Shown here piece by piece: positions 31,494 to 40,616 of a stretch of 64,000 bases of DNA. The stretch comes from Mesorhizobium sp. M2E.F.Ca.ET.219.01.1.1 (lineage in GTDB: Bacteria > Pseudomonadota > Alphaproteobacteria > Rhizobiales > Rhizobiaceae). Both the position numbers and the translations under genes were made by a program. The notes under the pieces were generated by a model. It was not told where the DNA came from. It did no database searches and saw only the letters and a program-made list of their open reading frames with translations. The stretch is taken from positions 310,001-374,000 of the forward strand of contig NZ_SADT02000006.1 of assembly GCF_004016445.2 (NCBI RefSeq), read 5' to 3'. Numbering within the stretch: position 1 is the first letter of the stretch; each line of letters starts with the position of its first letter.

Positions 31494-33479
31494 ATGAAAA
31501 CCGTCACCGAATTCCCCCGCAAAGTCGTCGAATTTCCCGATATGGGCATCGTCATGCCGGATGGCTGCCGGCTGTCTGCGCGCATCTGGATGCCGGAGGA
31601 TGCCGCCCACAATCCGGTGCCGGCGATCCTCGAGCATCTGCCTTACCGCAAGCGCGACGGCACCATTTTTCGCGATCAGCTGACCCATCCCTACTTCGCC
31701 GGGCACGGCTACGCCTCGATCCGCGTCGACATGCGCGGCAATGGCGATTCCGAAGGGCTGATGGACGACGAATATTCCGAACAGGAATTGCAGGACGCCT
31801 GCGACGTCATCGCCTGGGCAGTGGCGCAGCCCTGGTGCAACGGCAATGTCGGCATGATGGGCATTTCCTGGGGCGGCTTCAACTGCCTGCAGGTGGCGGC
31901 GAAACAGCCGCCGGCGCTGAAGGCGGTGATCAGCCTGTGCTCGACCGTCGACCGCTATGCCGACGACATCCATTACAAGGGCGGCTGCCTGCTGCTCGAA
32001 AATTTCGGCTGGGCCTCGACGATGCTCTCCTATTCGTCGCGGCCGCCGGACCCACTGATTGCCGGCGGCAACCGCTGGCGCGACCTGTGGCTCAGCCGGC
32101 TGGAGAACCAGCCATTCCTCGCCCCGCTGTGGCTCAGCCATCAGCACCGCGACGCCTATTGGAAGCGCGGCTCGATCTGCGAGGATTTTTCAGCGGTCAA
32201 AGCCGCCGTGCTGTCGATCGGCGGCTGGCATGACGGCTATCGCAACACGATCTCGCATCTCGTCACCAACATCCAGGCGCCGGTGAAGGGCATCGTCGGC
32301 CCCTGGATCCACAAATACCCGCATTACGCCGGGCCTCAGCCGGCCATCGGCTTCCTGCAGGAAGCGCTGCGCTGGTGGGACCACTGGCTGAAGGGCGCCG
32401 AGACCGGCGTCGAGGCCGATCCGGCCTACAGAGCCTATGTCATGGACAGCGTGCGGCCGGCGCGCTGGCATCCGGAGCGGCCAGGGCGCTGGGTGGCGGA
32501 GCAGGAATGGCCGTCCTCGAACATCAAAATCGAGGCGATCGAGCTCATTGCCGCAAGCGCCAAACCCTCGATCGTCGCCTCGCCGCAGACCTGCGGACTT
32601 GCCGGCGGCGAATATTTTCCCTTCACCTTCGGGCCGGAATTGCCGGGCGACCAGCGATCCGACGACGCGCTGTCGGTTTTTTTCGACCAGCCGGAACTCA
32701 CCGAGGCGATCGACATTGTCGGGGCGCCGGAACTCGCGGTCCAGGTTGCCTCCGATCGGCCGCAGGCCAACATCGCGGTGCGTCTCTGCGACGTGCATCC
32801 CGACGGCGCCGCGGAGCTGATCTCCTATGGCGTGCTCAATCTGACCCACCGCGACTCGCATGAGTTCCCGCAAGCGCTGGTCCCCGGCGAGACCGTTTCG
32901 GCGCGCGTCGTGCTCGACCAATGCTCCTACCGGGTGCCGGCCGGCCACAAATTGCGCGTTGCCGTTTCGACCGCCTACTGGCCGATGATCTGGCCCTCGC
33001 CGGAGCCAGTGCGGCTCGATCTGGCGCAGGCGACGCTGAAGCTGCCGCTGCGTCCGCTGGCGAAAGGTGATGAGGTTTCGTTTCCCGAGCCGGAAGGCGC
33101 GACGCCCTGGGCGGCCGAGACCATCCGGCCGGCGAGGTCAGAGCGCCATGTCGACCGCGACGAGAAGACCGGCCTGGTCACGCTTTCCATAACCGACGAT
33201 TTCGGCGAGGTGCGCGATCTCGACCACCGGCTGGTCAATGGCAGTATCGTGCGCGAGACATGGGCGATCCATCCCGACGATCCGCTGTCGGCCACAGGAG
33301 CCACGCATTGGACGCAGACATTGTCGCGCAATGAATGGTCGGTGCGGACCGAAACCTTCGCCGCGATGCGATCGGACGCCCAGAACTTCATCGTCAGCGC
33401 CAGAATCGAAGCCTATGAGGGCGAAAAGCTGGTTTTCGAACGCGATTTCGAGCAGACGATTCCCCGCTCCCTGGTTTGA
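31494..33479 (+). CDS. CocE/NonD-family serine hydrolase
   Basis: A 661-residue X-Pro dipeptidyl-peptidase (S15)-type hydrolase. Residues about 15-330 are an alpha/beta hydrolase with the nucleophile Ser125 in MGISWGGFN and the His region PWIHKYPHYAGP. The C-terminal part (about 370-650) is the jelly-roll X-Pro CN-like domain (YRVPAGHKLRVAVSTAYWP). It hydrolyses ester or amide bonds of small substrates; cocaine esterase and glutaryl-acylases are relatives. ATG 31494 is preferred; GTG 31485 is an alternative. It lies between the ureide genes and a peptide-type ABC transporter, so it may process what that transporter imports. Confidence 0.88.
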   Translation: MKTVTEFPRKVVEFPDMGIVMPDGCRLSARIWMPEDAAHNPVPAILEHLPYRKRDGTIFRDQLTHPYFAGHGYASIRVDMRGNGDSEGLMDDEYSEQELQDACDVIAWAVAQPWCNGNVGMMGISWGGFNCLQVAAKQPPALKAVISLCSTVDRYADDIHYKGGCLLLENFGWASTMLSYSSRPPDPLIAGGNRWRDLWLSRLENQPFLAPLWLSHQHRDAYWKRGSICEDFSAVKAAVLSIGGWHDGYRNTISHLVTNIQAPVKGIVGPWIHKYPHYAGPQPAIGFLQEALRWWDHWLKGAETGVEADPAYRAYVMDSVRPARWHPERPGRWVAEQEWPSSNIKIEAIELIAASAKPSIVASPQTCGLAGGEYFPFTFGPELPGDQRSDDALSVFFDQPELTEAIDIVGAPELAVQVASDRPQANIAVRLCDVHPDGAAELISYGVLNLTHRDSHEFPQALVPGETVSARVVLDQCSYRVPAGHKLRVAVSTAYWPMIWPSPEPVRLDLAQATLKLPLRPLAKGDEVSFPEPEGATPWAAETIRPARSERHVDRDEKTGLVTLSITDDFGEVRDLDHRLVNGSIVRETWAIHPDDPLSATGATHWTQTLSRNEWSVRTETFAAMRSDAQNFIVSARIEAYEGEKLVFERDFEQTIPRSLV

Positions 33480-33627
33480 GCCGAGGCAAGATTGGTCCAA
33501 ATGCGACGTGCGATTTACGCCACCGCATGTCGCATTCGGTCTTGCCTGCCGCTTTCCCTTACGGTCATTATCTCCTCCAATAGCAAGAAACGACCATAAG
33601 GTCGCATACCCAGAGTGAGGAACCATA

Positions 33628-35217
33628 ATGTCCAACGAACTTGACTATCTCAGCCGGCGAGTCGCTGCCGGAAAACTCAGCCGTCGCGACTTTCTCGGTC
33701 GCGCCGCCGCGCTCGGCGTCACCGCCACTTTCGCCAACTCGCTGCTCTCCAGCGCCGTGCGCGCTGCCGGCCCTGTCAAGGGCGGCACGCTGAAGGCCGG
33801 CATGGTTGGCGGTGCATCCACCGACAGCCTCGACCCGGCGCTCGACGCCAGCCAGGTTCCGTTTGCCTTCGGCAAAGTCTGGGGCGAGACCTTGGTCGAA
33901 CTCGCGCCGGGCGGCGGCGTCGAATATCTCATCGCCGAGGAGATCGGCGCGTCGGACGACGCCAAGACCTGGACAATGAAGATCCGCAAGGGCGTCCAGT
34001 TCCACAACGGCAAGGAAGTGACACCGGACGACGTGGTGGCGACGCTGAAGCGCCACAGCGACGAGAAGTCGAAGTCTGGCGCGCTCGGCGTGCTTAAGGG
34101 CATCGACACCATCAAAGCCGATGGCGGCAATGTGGTGGTCACGCTGAAGGATCCGAACGCGGACCTGCCGTATCTGATGGCCGACTACCACCTGATCATC
34201 CAGCCGAACGGCGGCGTGGACAAGCCCGATGCCGGCATCGGCACCGGACCGTACAAGGTGGCAGTCAACAAGCCTGGCGTGAAGTATGGCGGCGAGCGTT
34301 TCGCCAATTACTGGCAGCCCGACAAATATGGCCATGCCGACCAGGTCGAGATCATCATCATCAACGATGCGACGGCGCGCACTGCCGCGCTCCAGGGCGG
34401 CCAGGTCAACATGATCAACCGCGTCGAGCCGAAGATCGTCGATCTGGTCAAGCGGCTGCCCGGCGTCACCATTCGCGCCGCCTCGGGCCGCGGCTTCTAT
34501 CCCTTCAACATGTTCTGCGACACCGCGCCCTTCGATAACAACGACCTCCGCATGGCGTTGAAGCTCGCCATGGACCGCGAGGAGATGCTGAGCAAGATCC
34601 TGCGCGGCTACGGCTCGGTCGGCAACGACATGCCGGTCAACAAGGCCTACCCGTTGTTCTCGGACGATTTCGAGCAGCGCAAGTTCGATCCGGAAAAGGC
34701 GGCCGCGGCGTACAAGAAGTCCGGCCATAGCGGCTCGATCCTGCTCCGCACCTCCGACGTCGCCTTCCCCGGCGCGGTGGACGCCGCGCAGCTCTATCAG
34801 CAGAGCTGCGCCAAGGCCGGCATCAAGATCGAGATCAAACGCGAACCGGGCGACGGCTATTGGACCGAGGTCTGGAACAAGCAGCCCTTCTCGCTCTCCT
34901 ACTGGGGCGGGCGACCGACGCAGGACCAGATGTACTCGACGGCGTATCTCTCGACCGCCGACTGGAACGACACCCGCTTCAAGCGCCCCGATTTCGACAA
35001 GATGGTGCTCGCGGCGCGCGGCGAGCTCGACGAAGCCAAGCGCAAGAAGATCTACCGCGACATGGGCGAGATCATGCGCGACGAAGGCGGCCTGATCGTG
35101 CCGTTCTTCAACCAGTTCGTCGACGCGACCGGCAAGGGCGTCGAAGGCTGGGTCGACAACCCGGCGCAGGAACTGAGCAACGGCCACGCCCTGATCCAGT
35201 GCTGGCTGCAGGCGTGA
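33628..35217 (+). CDS. ABC transporter substrate-binding protein (peptide/opine family), Tat-exported
   Basis: A 529-residue family 5 solute-binding protein. It starts with a twin-arginine signal (AGKLSRRDFLGRAAALGVTA) and an AxA site near residue 47 (SSAVRAAG), so it is exported folded. The mature protein has the family layout, including TWTMKIRKGVQFHNGKEVTPDDVV and LIVPFFNQFVDATG. It delivers peptides, opines or similar small molecules to the permeases encoded next. A GC-rich hairpin follows its stop and may raise its expression over the membrane genes. The substrate is unknown. Confidence 0.92.
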   Translation: MSNELDYLSRRVAAGKLSRRDFLGRAAALGVTATFANSLLSSAVRAAGPVKGGTLKAGMVGGASTDSLDPALDASQVPFAFGKVWGETLVELAPGGGVEYLIAEEIGASDDAKTWTMKIRKGVQFHNGKEVTPDDVVATLKRHSDEKSKSGALGVLKGIDTIKADGGNVVVTLKDPNADLPYLMADYHLIIQPNGGVDKPDAGIGTGPYKVAVNKPGVKYGGERFANYWQPDKYGHADQVEIIIINDATARTAALQGGQVNMINRVEPKIVDLVKRLPGVTIRAASGRGFYPFNMFCDTAPFDNNDLRMALKLAMDREEMLSKILRGYGSVGNDMPVNKAYPLFSDDFEQRKFDPEKAAAAYKKSGHSGSILLRTSDVAFPGAVDAAQLYQQSCAKAGIKIEIKREPGDGYWTEVWNKQPFSLSYWGGRPTQDQMYSTAYLSTADWNDTRFKRPDFDKMVLAARGELDEAKRKKIYRDMGEIMRDEGGLIVPFFNQFVDATGKGVEGWVDNPAQELSNGHALIQCWLQA

Positions 35218-35228
35218 CGAAGGATAAG

Positions 35229-35254
35229 GAGGGGCCGGCGCCAGCCGGCCCTTC
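35229..35254 (+). terminator. Intercistronic hairpin after the solute-binding protein gene
   Basis: AGGGGCCGGC, four bases, GCCGGCCCTT: a strong GC stem with no long T-tract, between the binding-protein gene and the permease gene. It is probably a partial terminator or a 3' stabilising structure favouring high binding-protein levels. Confidence 0.5.
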
Positions 35255-35316
35255 CTGGCATTCATGGCCTGCCTGAAAGGCGGGCACCGTCCCTTCTTCA
35301 CCATTGCAGGTAGCCG

Positions 35317-36276
35317 ATGTCGTCTCCGATCCTGAGACTGGTCGCTCAGCGTATCTTGCTGGGCATTGTTCTTCTGTTCGCCGTTTCGGTGCTGATCTTC
35401 GCCGGCACGCAGATCCTGCCGGGCGACGTCGCCCAGGCGATCCTCGGCCAGTCGGCGACGCCGGAAGCGCTGGCGAACCTGCGCGAACAGCTCGGGCTCA
35501 ATGACCCGGCCTGGCTACGCTACGTGCACTGGCTGTGGGGCATCCTGCACGGCAACTTCGGCACGGCGCAGTCGAGCGGGCTGGACATTGCAAGCTCGAT
35601 CAGCACGCGGCTGACGAACACGCTGTTCCTGGCCGCCTGCGCGGCAATCGTCGCGGTGCCGCTGGCTATCATCCTCGGTCTCATTGCCGTGCGCTATCGC
35701 AACGGCTTCGTCGACAAGCTGATCTCCGGCCTGGCGCTGGCCTCGACATCGTTCCCGGAATTCTTCATCGGCTATGTGCTGATCTTCGTGTTTGCCGTGC
35801 ACTGGCAGATCTTCCCGAGCATCTCGACCGTGGATGATTCCACGCCATTCCTCGAAAGGCTGCAGGCCGTTGTCCTGCCGGCCACGGCGCTCACCCTGGT
35901 CGTGCTCGCCCACATGATGCGCATGACGCGCGCGGCGATCCTCAATGTCATGCAGTCGGCCTATATCGAGACGGCCGAGCTCAAGGGGCTGAAACCCTTT
36001 GACATCATCCGCAAGCATGCTTTCCCGAACGCGATCGCGCCGGTCGTCAACGTCGTCATGCTCAACCTCGCCTATCTGATCGTCGGTGTCGTGGTGGTCG
36101 AGGTGATCTTCGTCTATCCGGGCATGGGGCAATATCTGGTCGACCATGTCGCCAAGCGCGACGTGCCGGTGGTGCAGGCGGTCGGCCTGATCTTCGCCGC
36201 GGTCTACATCACGCTCAACATCGTCGCGGACATCGCCGCCATCCTGGCCAATCCACGGCTTAGGCATCCGAAATGA
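35317..36276 (+). CDS. ABC transporter permease (DppB type)
   Basis: A 319-residue inner-membrane permease with about six helices, opening with LRLVAQRILLGIVLLFAVSVLIF. The ATPase-contact loop is AYIETAELKGLKPFDIIRKHAFPNAIAP (about 210-237). The large periplasmic loop after helix 1 contains the DppB-type segment LREQLGLNDPAWLRYVHWLWG. It pairs with the DppC-type permease downstream to form the channel. A 16-base direct repeat covers its stop codon. Confidence 0.92.
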   Translation: MSSPILRLVAQRILLGIVLLFAVSVLIFAGTQILPGDVAQAILGQSATPEALANLREQLGLNDPAWLRYVHWLWGILHGNFGTAQSSGLDIASSISTRLTNTLFLAACAAIVAVPLAIILGLIAVRYRNGFVDKLISGLALASTSFPEFFIGYVLIFVFAVHWQIFPSISTVDDSTPFLERLQAVVLPATALTLVVLAHMMRMTRAAILNVMQSAYIETAELKGLKPFDIIRKHAFPNAIAPVVNVVMLNLAYLIVGVVVVEVIFVYPGMGQYLVDHVAKRDVPVVQAVGLIFAAVYITLNIVADIAAILANPRLRHPK

Positions 36277-36296
36277 CGGGGGCATCCGAAATGACG
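36263..36296. repeat. 16-base tandem direct repeat across the permease stop
   Basis: GGCATCCGAAATGACG occurs twice with an 18-base period. The first copy contains the TGA of the DppB-type permease; the second lies in the gap before the next permease. It looks like a recent local duplication. Confidence 0.85.
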
Positions 36297-36334
36297 AGTC
36301 GGATGCGGGACGACCTGAGGGGGAACTGAAGCGA

Positions 36335-37156
36335 ATGACGCTACGACAAATTCCGTTCACCGCCTGGGTCGGGCTGATCCTGACCGGCGCTTTCGCCTTC
36401 TGCGCCATCTTCGCGCCCTGGGTCGCGCCGCACGGCAATGGCGAGATCGTCGGCGACGTGTGGGAGCCGATGTCGGCGGCGCATTGGCTAGGCACCGACA
36501 ATCTCGGCCGCGATCTTATCTCGCGCATGATCTACGGCGCGCGCATCACCATGGAGATCGCGGTGGCGGCGACGGCGCTGTCCTTCTCGCTGGGCTCGAT
36601 CCTCGGTTTCTCGGCCGCGGTGTTCGGCGGCTGGTTCGACACGCTGATGTCGCGCTTCGTCGACCTTCTGATGTCGATCCCGACGCTGATCTTCGGCCTC
36701 GTCGTGCTCTCGGTGCTGCCGACGAATGCGCTGACGCTGATCCTGGTCATGGGCATCCTCGATTCCACCCGCGTCTACCGCCTGTCGCGCGCGGTCGCCG
36801 TCGACATCAACGTCATGGATTTCGTCGAGGCGGCGAAGCTGCGCGGCGAAGGCAAGGCGTGGATCATCTTCCGCGAGATCCTGCCCAACGCGCTGTCGCC
36901 GCTGGTGGCGGAGCTCGGCGTGCGCTTCATCTTCGCGGTGCTCTTCCTGTCGGCGCTGTCCTTCCTCGGCCTCGGCGTGCAGCCGCCGGATTCGGACTGG
37001 GGCGGGATGGTCAAGGAAAACAAGGACGGCATCGTGTTCGGCATTCCGGCGGCGCTGATCCCGGCGGCGGCGATCGCTGTGCTGGCAATCTCGGTCAACC
37101 TCGTCGCCGACTGGGTGCTCAACCGCACGACGAGCCTGAAGGGAGGGCGCGGCTGA
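36335..37156 (+). CDS. ABC transporter permease (DppC type)
   Basis: A 273-residue permease with the DppC N-terminal feature (AAHWLGTDNLGRDLISRMIYGARI) and the coupling loop DFVEAAKLRGEGKAWIIFREILPNALSP (28 residues; bases 36821-36903). Five to six membrane helices are visible, ending with LIPAAAIAVLAISVNLVADWVLN. Its stop overlaps the ATPase start (TGATG), so membrane and ATPase parts are translationally coupled. It works with the upstream permease in the same peptide-type importer. Confidence 0.92.
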   Translation: MTLRQIPFTAWVGLILTGAFAFCAIFAPWVAPHGNGEIVGDVWEPMSAAHWLGTDNLGRDLISRMIYGARITMEIAVAATALSFSLGSILGFSAAVFGGWFDTLMSRFVDLLMSIPTLIFGLVVLSVLPTNALTLILVMGILDSTRVYRLSRAVAVDINVMDFVEAAKLRGEGKAWIIFREILPNALSPLVAELGVRFIFAVLFLSALSFLGLGVQPPDSDWGGMVKENKDGIVFGIPAALIPAAAIAVLAISVNLVADWVLNRTTSLKGGRG

Positions 37157-38811
37157 TGGCCGACACCAAGGCAAATTCAGGCAAGCTCCTCGATATCCGC
37201 AACCTGCGCATCGAGGCGACCGTCTATCCGCCGGGCGAAGCGCCGAAGACGATCACGCTGGTCCACGACGTTTCGCTGACGCTCGAAAAGGGCAAGGTAC
37301 TCGGCCTGATAGGCGAATCCGGCGCCGGCAAATCGACCATCGGCCTGTCGTCCATGGCCTATGGCCGCGGCGGCGTGCGCATCACCGGCGGCAAGGTGAT
37401 CCTCAACGGCCGCGACATCCTGAAAGCCGGCGCCAAGGGCGTGCGGGCGCTGCGCGGGCGCGAGGTGTGCTATGTCGCGCAATCGGCGGCAGCCGCCTTC
37501 AACCCGGCGCACAAGCTGATCGACCAGGTGGTCGAGGCGGCCATGCTGCACGGCACCGCGACGCGCGCCGAGGCCGAGAAGCGAGCCGTCGCGCTGTTCA
37601 AGAAGCTCAGCCTGCCCAATCCCGAAACGATCGGCGAGCGCTACCCGCACCAGGTCTCCGGCGGCCAGCTGCAGCGCGTGATGACGGCGATGGCGCTCTG
37701 CTCGGAGCCGGACCTCATCGTCTTCGACGAGCCGACCACGGCGCTCGACGTGACGACGCAGATCGACGTGCTTGCGGCGATCAAGGACGCCATCCGCGAC
37801 ACGCATGTGGCAGCCCTCTACATCACGCATGACCTTGCCGTCGTCGCCCAGGTGTCGGACGAGATCATGGTGCTGCGCCACGGCCGGCTGGTCGAATGGG
37901 GCGGCACGCGCCAGATCATCAAGGAGCCGCGCCAGGAATACACCAACGCGCTGGTTTCGGTGCATGAGATCGAGCACCAGGAACAGCAGCCGGGCACGAC
38001 ACCGTTCCTGTCGGTGAAGAATGTGACCGCCGCCTATGCCGGCGGCCATGTGAAGGTTCTGAAGAACGTCTCGGTCGACATTTTTCCCGGCCAGACGCTG
38101 GCCGTCGTCGGCGAGAGCGGTTCCGGCAAGTCGACGCTGGCGCGCGCCATCACCGGCCTTCTGCCGCCCGAGGAGGGCACCGTCACCTTCGACGGCAGGC
38201 CGCTCGCCAACAGGCTGGCCGACCGCCCGAAGGAGGATCTGCGCCAGCTGCAGATGATCTACCAGATGGCCGACGTGGCGATGAACCCGCGCCAGACGGT
38301 GGGCACCATCATCGGCCGGCCGCTGGAATTCTATTTCGGCATGAAGGGGCGCGAGCGCGACAAGCGCGTCGCCGAACTGCTCGACGAGATCGAGATGGGC
38401 AAGGGTTTCGTCGACCGCTATCCGGCCGAGCTGTCCGGCGGCCAGAAGCAGCGCGTCTGCATCGCCCGCTCGCTCGCCGCCAAGCCGAAGCTGATCATCT
38501 GCGACGAGGTGACCTCAGCGCTCGACCCGCTGGTCGCCAACGGCATTCTCAAGCTCCTGCTCAATCTGCAGCAGGTGGAGAAGGTCGCATATCTCTTCAT
38601 CACCCATGACCTGGCGACGGTGAAGTCGATCGCCGATTCGATCGCTGTGATGTATCGCGGCGAGGTGGTGCGTTACGGCCCCAAGAGCAAGGTGCTGACG
38701 CCGCCTTTCGACGCCTATACGGACCTGCTGCTCTCCTCCGTGCCGGAGATGGAAATCGGCTGGCTGGAGAAGGCGATCAAGGGCCGGCGCATGGAGAGCG
38801 CCGGGAATTAA
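37156..38811 (+). CDS. ABC transporter ATP-binding protein, two fused ATPase domains (DppD-DppF type)
   Basis: A 551-residue protein with two nucleotide-binding domains in one chain. The first (about 10-270) has GESGAGKST, VSGGQLQRV and DLIVFDEPT. The second (about 285-540) has GESGSGKST, LSGGQKQRV and LIICDEVTSALD. It replaces the separate DppD and DppF subunits and energises the importer. The ATG lies in a TGATG overlap with the permease stop; the longer open frame upstream is the permease in another frame. A hairpin after the stop likely ends the operon. Confidence 0.93.
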   Translation: MADTKANSGKLLDIRNLRIEATVYPPGEAPKTITLVHDVSLTLEKGKVLGLIGESGAGKSTIGLSSMAYGRGGVRITGGKVILNGRDILKAGAKGVRALRGREVCYVAQSAAAAFNPAHKLIDQVVEAAMLHGTATRAEAEKRAVALFKKLSLPNPETIGERYPHQVSGGQLQRVMTAMALCSEPDLIVFDEPTTALDVTTQIDVLAAIKDAIRDTHVAALYITHDLAVVAQVSDEIMVLRHGRLVEWGGTRQIIKEPRQEYTNALVSVHEIEHQEQQPGTTPFLSVKNVTAAYAGGHVKVLKNVSVDIFPGQTLAVVGESGSGKSTLARAITGLLPPEEGTVTFDGRPLANRLADRPKEDLRQLQMIYQMADVAMNPRQTVGTIIGRPLEFYFGMKGRERDKRVAELLDEIEMGKGFVDRYPAELSGGQKQRVCIARSLAAKPKLIICDEVTSALDPLVANGILKLLLNLQQVEKVAYLFITHDLATVKSIADSIAVMYRGEVVRYGPKSKVLTPPFDAYTDLLLSSVPEMEIGWLEKAIKGRRMESAGN

Positions 38812-38864
38812 AGCGCGTCACGCTGGACGACATGGGTTGAGCTGGCGTCCTATTCTGCGCTTCT

Positions 38865-38891
38865 GAGGCTTGGCCTGACCGGCCAGGCCTC
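38865..38891 (+). terminator. Probable terminator of the ABC transporter operon
   Basis: GAGGCTTGGCC, a four-base loop, then GGCCAGGCCTC (one internal mismatch) about 50 bases after the ATPase stop. It is followed by an AT-rich GATAAAG but not a true T-tract. Confidence 0.5.
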
Positions 38892-38931
38892 GATAAAGAT
38901 CCCTACCGCAAAATCGCATGGAGCCCGCCCC

Positions 38932-39771
38932 GTGGCGCTCAAATCCAAACTGCTGCTCATCATCCTCGACGGCGTGCCCTACCGGAACTGGCGCCGGCTG
39001 ATGGGCAATCTGGAGGGCTGGGCGCAGTCGGGCGAGGCGCAGGTGTGGAAGATGCGTTCGGTGCTGCCGTCGACCTCGGCCTGCTGCTACGCCTCGATCC
39101 ACACCGGGGTGACGCCGCAGGTGCATGGCATTCTTTCCAACGAGAACCGCTTTCGCGTCACGCAGCCGGATATCTTCTCGGAGGTCAGCAAGGCCGGCGG
39201 CAAGACGGGCGCGGTGACCCATTCCTATTGGTCGGAATTCTTTCGCTCGTATCCATTCGACCTTGTCGAGGACATGGAGTTCAACGATCCAAGCGGCCCG
39301 ATCACGCATGGCCGCTTCCACACCATGACCGGCTACAATCTCAAGAACCAGATGACGCCGAGTGACGTCGACCTGTTCGCGACGCTGACCATGCTGGTGA
39401 AGCGCCACGGCATCGACTACGGCATCCTGCACACCTGCACGCTGGATTCGATGGGGCATCGCTTCGGTCATGACTGCATCGAGATGGACCATGCCTGCTA
39501 CGCGATGGACGGCATGTTGGCGGCGTTCCTGCCGAAATGGCGCGAAGCCGGCTATGAAGTGATCGTGACGGCCGACCACGGCCAGACGGATCGCGGCCAC
39601 CACGGCGGCCATGACGACGAGATGCAGGATGTCGCGCTCTATTATTTCGGGCCCGCGAAAGGCCCCGAGGCCGACACGCTGCTCGACCAGCTGCAGCTCG
39701 CGCCGACAGTGCTGAGCCGGCTTGGGGTGGAAATACCCGAGACGATGAAGGCGAAGGTGTTTTTGGGGTAA
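38932..39771 (+). CDS. Alkaline phosphatase/phosphodiesterase-superfamily protein
   Basis: A 279-residue type I phosphodiesterase/nucleotide pyrophosphatase-like enzyme. The metal-binding signatures are LLIILDGVPYRN at the N-terminus, a Thr/Ser nucleophile region in PSTSACCYASIHTGVTP, and VTADHGQTDRGHHGGHDD (Asp-His ligands). No signal peptide is present, so it is likely cytoplasmic. It starts with GTG after GGAG; no in-frame ATG precedes it. It stands alone between the ABC operon and a repeat. It probably hydrolyses phosphodiester or phosphonate bonds; the substrate is unknown. Confidence 0.82.
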   Translation: MALKSKLLLIILDGVPYRNWRRLMGNLEGWAQSGEAQVWKMRSVLPSTSACCYASIHTGVTPQVHGILSNENRFRVTQPDIFSEVSKAGGKTGAVTHSYWSEFFRSYPFDLVEDMEFNDPSGPITHGRFHTMTGYNLKNQMTPSDVDLFATLTMLVKRHGIDYGILHTCTLDSMGHRFGHDCIEMDHACYAMDGMLAAFLPKWREAGYEVIVTADHGQTDRGHHGGHDDEMQDVALYYFGPAKGPEADTLLDQLQLAPTVLSRLGVEIPETMKAKVFLG

Positions 39772-39778
39772 GCGCGGC

Positions 39779-39926
39779 CTCTCCCTCTCCCCTTGTGGGA
39801 GAAGGTGGATCGGCGCGCAGCGCCGAGACGGATGAGGGTGTTCCAGCGGAGTGAGAGGCTGGCTTTCCCTGGAACACCCCTCATCCGGCCGCTTCGCGGT
39901 CACCTTCTCCCACAAGGGGAGAAGGG
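39779..39926. repeat. RIME-like palindromic repeat, copy 4
   Basis: The left arm has CTCTCCCCTTGTGGGAGAAG, the right arm CTTCTCCCACAAGGGGAGAA, and the centre GGTGTTCCAGC...CTGGAACACC. It is a nearly perfect inverted repeat with arms of about 60 bases. It shares CCTCATCCGGCCGCTTCGCG and CACCTTCTCC with copy 1. It follows the phosphodiesterase gene and could also end its transcript. Confidence 0.82.
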
Positions 39927-39990
39927 GGCGCCCTGCCTACTGGCAACGCTCCCGTTCTTCAGTTAGCCTCCGAAAATCCTTGGCGGAGGG

Positions 39991-40018
39991 TGAACCTTTT
40001 TGGACCGATCAGCGACAG
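39991..40018 (+). promoter_or_regulatory. Possible ECF-type promoter for the sigma/anti-sigma/protease operon
   Basis: TGAACC at 39991-39996 followed 16 bases later by CGACA resembles the GAAC / CG-rich layout of ECF-dependent promoters. This would fit autoregulation by the sigma factor encoded next. It rests on a single example read by eye. Confidence 0.3.
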
Positions 40019-40049
40019 AGCTTCGAGGAGCCAGGCGGCTCGACCGGCC

Positions 40050-40616
40050 ATGAACGCGGCGACGGAAACCGATCGCGCGCTTGTAGACCGGGTCGCGAAG
40101 GGCGACCGGGCCGCCGTTCGGCTCCTGTTCATGCGTCACCACGCGCGGATCTACCGCTTCGTGGCGCGCCAGACGGGATCGGAAATGATGGCCGACGATA
40201 TCGCAAACGAGGTTTTTCTGGAGCTGTGGAAGCAGGCGCCCGGGTTCGAGGGCCGCTCTGAGGTTTCCACCTGGCTGCTCGGCATCGCCCGCTTCAAGGC
40301 GTTGTCCATGCTGCGCAAGAAGAAGGAAGACTGGATCGACGACGATGACGCGGCGCAGGTTCCCGACAGTGCCGACACGCCGGAAGTCGTCACCATGAAG
40401 GAAGACAAGGCGGCAGCCTTGCGCCGCTTCGTCGATGCCTTGCCGGAAGAACATCGCACGGTGATCGACCTTGCCTATTACCATGGCCAGTCGGTGACCG
40501 AGATCGGCGAAGTGCTCAACATCCCGGTCGCGACCGTGAAAACCAGGATGTTCTACGCCCGCAAGAAACTCGGCGAAGCCCTCAAGGCCGCCGGTTACGA
40601 CAGGGGGTGGCCATGA
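40050..40616 (+). CDS. ECF RNA polymerase sigma factor
   Basis: A 188-residue sigma-70-family ECF factor. Region 2 runs from about 20 to 90 (RIYRFVARQTGSEMMADDIANEVFLELW, STWLLGIARFKALSMLRK). Region 4 runs from about 125 to 180 (LPEEHRTVIDLAYYHGQSVTEIGEVLNIPVATVKTRMFYARKKL). It directs RNA polymerase to its own stress promoters. A GTG 60 bases upstream lies too close to its GGAGG, so ATG 40050 is preferred. Its stop overlaps the anti-sigma-like gene (ATGA), the usual coupling of a sigma and its inhibitor. Confidence 0.9.
   Translation: MNAATETDRALVDRVAKGDRAAVRLLFMRHHARIYRFVARQTGSEMMADDIANEVFLELWKQAPGFEGRSEVSTWLLGIARFKALSMLRKKKEDWIDDDDAAQVPDSADTPEVVTMKEDKAAALRRFVDALPEEHRTVIDLAYYHGQSVTEIGEVLNIPVATVKTRMFYARKKLGEALKAAGYDRGWP

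Noticed and set aside
33568..35304. Minus-strand open frame of 578 codons
   Set aside because: Antisense to the Tat-exported binding protein; no domain and no ribosome site.
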